A stretch of DNA of 50,411 nucleotides from an uncultured Butyricicoccus sp. (GTDB lineage: Bacteria > Bacillota > Clostridia > Oscillospirales > Butyricicoccaceae), in the NCBI GenBank assembly GCA_904420185.1, contig CAJFUJ010000066.1, positions 1 through 50,411 of the forward strand, given 5' to 3'. Shown one piece after another: positions 49,581 through 50,411 of the stretch. Position 1 is the first letter of the stretch. Each line of letters begins with the position of its first letter. Position numbers and translations under genes: made by a program. The notes below the pieces were generated by a model. It was not told where the DNA came from, ran no database searches, and saw only the letters and a list, made by a program, of their open reading frames with translations.

Positions 49581-50071
49581 GGGTGCTCATCCCCCAGGGC
49601 CAGGATTTCTTTGAGCGCCTTGTGCTCCTGGTAGAAGGCTTGCAGCCGCACCGACACTTCAGCCCAATAGGCCTCGGATTTTTGACGGGCTTCGGCTTCC
49701 ATTTGCTCGCACCGGCGCTTGGTTTCGGCTTCCATCTGCTGGGTGCGCTGGGTGGCTTCCTGGAGCAGCCGGTCGGCGGCTGCTTTGGAATCGGCGTCCC
49801 TTCGGGCGCAGGCGGCTTCGATCATCTCGCTGCGCTGGCGCACATTTTCTAGGTACTGTTGGGCCGCTGCCTGGGCGGCTTCGAACACGCCGTTGACCTG
49901 CAAGGCGGCTTCGGCAATCGAGCCGATTTGCTCCATGTGGATTTGCCGGTCGCGCAGCAGCTCACGGGCCTGCTCGAGTTCGGCGCGCAGGGCTTCCTGC
50001 TCGCGGCTCTGGGCCAGCAGCAGCTCCAGCAAATCCTTCCGGCTCAGCTTTCTCAATTCTTGATCGGTCAT
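49577..50071 (-). CDS. Coiled-coil protein heading the pilus operon
   Basis: The 164-aa protein starts MTDQELRKLSRKDLLELLL and is helical and charged almost throughout. Heptad-like coiled coils cover about 20-60 and 70-145, and there is no signal peptide or membrane helix, so it should be cytoplasmic. I recall similar proteins at the start of pilus and sortase loci in Clostridia but know no function. The frame is open to 50134. GAGG 9 bases before the ATG at 50071 fixes the start. Translational coupling to lepB suggests a role in expression or assembly of the fibre. Confidence 0.8.
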   Translation of the reverse strand: MTDQELRKLSRKDLLELLLAQSREQEALRAELEQARELLRDRQIHMEQIGSIAEAALQVNGVFEAAQAAAQQYLENVRQRSEMIEAACARRDADSKAAADRLLQEATQRTQQMEAETKRRCEQMEAEARQKSEAYWAEVSVRLQAFYQEHKALKEILALGDEHP

Positions 50072-50275
50072 AACATATTTCCTCGCTTGCTTTGCAGCGT
50101 CCATCTGTGCAAAATATACACGATATCCCTCCAAAAAGACGCGTGTTTTGGGCGCATAAGTCGGGTATCTGTCCTTTTGTAACCAGTATACGCGTACACG
50201 GATACATCCCGGATATATTTGACCATCTACAAGGAAATTTTCCCGCTACCCTTCAACTTTTTATCTAACAAAAAA
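50072..50275 (-). other. Upstream region of the pilus operon
   Basis: No gene is seen. The stretch is A/T-richer than the operon. On the minus strand it holds TATACT (50191-50186) and TATATT (50118-50113), neither with a convincing -35 at 16-18 bp. The true promoter is not assigned and may depend on an activator. Confidence 0.4.
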
Positions 50276-50313
50276 CCAGACGAATGACCTCTTCTTTGCC
50301 GTCATTCGTCTGG
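50276..50313 (-). terminator. Terminator of a leftward gene to the right of the window
   Basis: CCAGACGAATGAC pairs with GTCATTCGTCTGG. On the minus strand it is followed by TTTTTTG, so it would stop a leftward transcript before the pilus operon. Confidence 0.8.
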
Positions 50314-50324
50314 CTCTCCGGACG

Positions 50325-50360
50325 CAAAAAAAGACGGAAGCCATTGCTTCCGTCTTTTTT
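50325..50360. terminator. Second, bidirectional terminator
   Basis: AAAAAAGACGGAAGC pairs with GCTTCCGTCTTTTTT around a 4-nt loop. It lies next to the previous hairpin, so the pilus operon is insulated by two terminators in tandem. Confidence 0.9.
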
Positions 50361-50411
50361 GTGTGCGCGCCGAGTTATCTTCCCGGGCCGTCTCCAGCCA
50401 AGTATTGTCAC

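Noticed and set aside
50211-50262. LytTR-like repeats upstream of the pilus operon (ATATTT at 50215, AATTTT at 50236, AACTTT at 50255)
   Set aside because: Spacing is 21 then 19 bp and the flanking bases diverge from the sites at 38953-39036, so chance A/T-rich similarity is likely.

Overview
The window looks like chromosomal DNA of a GC-rich Firmicute, most likely an anaerobic gut Clostridia of the Oscillospiraceae/Ruminococcaceae type. The evidence is a CIRCE-controlled hrcA-grpE-dnaK-dnaJ operon, a dgt-dnaG pair, many strong Shine-Dalgarno sites with TTG and GTG starts, sigma-A promoters with 17-bp spacers, DUF4830, VanW, M42 and PheB-type ACT proteins, and sortase-dependent pili. The genus is an inference.

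Layout. 1-4.9 kb: 5' part of dnaG and dgt (minus), then aroQ and an Xaa-Pro aminopeptidase (plus), facing tatD. 4.9-7.6 kb: a MIF-type tautomerase, an orphan RecF/SMC-like ATPase and metAA. 7.6-12.75 kb: the heat-shock operon with its promoter and a perfect CIRCE. 12.8-14.3 kb: a 49-aa exported or membrane peptide gene with its own promoter, upstream phased repeats and terminator, then a Nudix/cupin pair. 14.3-19.9 kb: an M23/G5 envelope peptidase divergent from ychF, a VanW-domain protein and a DUF975 membrane protein. 19.9-25.6 kb: three tandem M42 aminopeptidases, divergent from metY and a GNAT gene, then a DUF4830 protein. 25.6-31.6 kb: a run of hairpins, an EF-G paralogue, and rlmB with a large membrane protein that resembles a P1B-type ATPase without its catalytic motifs. 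31.6-35.5 kb: the pheB-like/hom/thrB/lysC cluster. 35.6-36.85 kb: a lipoprotein gene and an XRE regulator/membrane-protein pair. 36.9-43 kb: an AgrC-like kinase and LytTR regulator, divergent from traX, followed by a Bce-like ABC transporter. 42.9-50.1 kb: a seven-gene pilus locus with two pilin-like proteins, a third LPxTG protein, two sortases, a signal peptidase and a coiled-coil protein.

How the genes fit together. MetAA carries Glu111, which predicts acetyl-CoA use and so fits the O-acetylhomoserine sulfhydrylase MetY encoded 16 kb away. Together with lysC, hom and thrB most of the aspartate-family branch point is here. The pilus genes form one leftward block that could secrete, process, polymerise and anchor a fibre.

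The strongest regulatory observation lies between the LytTR regulator and traX. Four direct-repeat sites are arranged as two pairs with 21-bp spacing and fill the gap between two divergent promoters. A second 21-bp-phased array with a similar core lies upstream of the 49-aa peptide gene about 25 kb away. This raises the testable idea that a LytTR-family regulator controls the peptide gene. A second notable signal is a composite repeat element present twice, each time immediately 5' of a gene's ribosome-binding site and in the same orientation to that gene. No rRNA, tRNA, CRISPR array, insertion sequence or prophage was seen.
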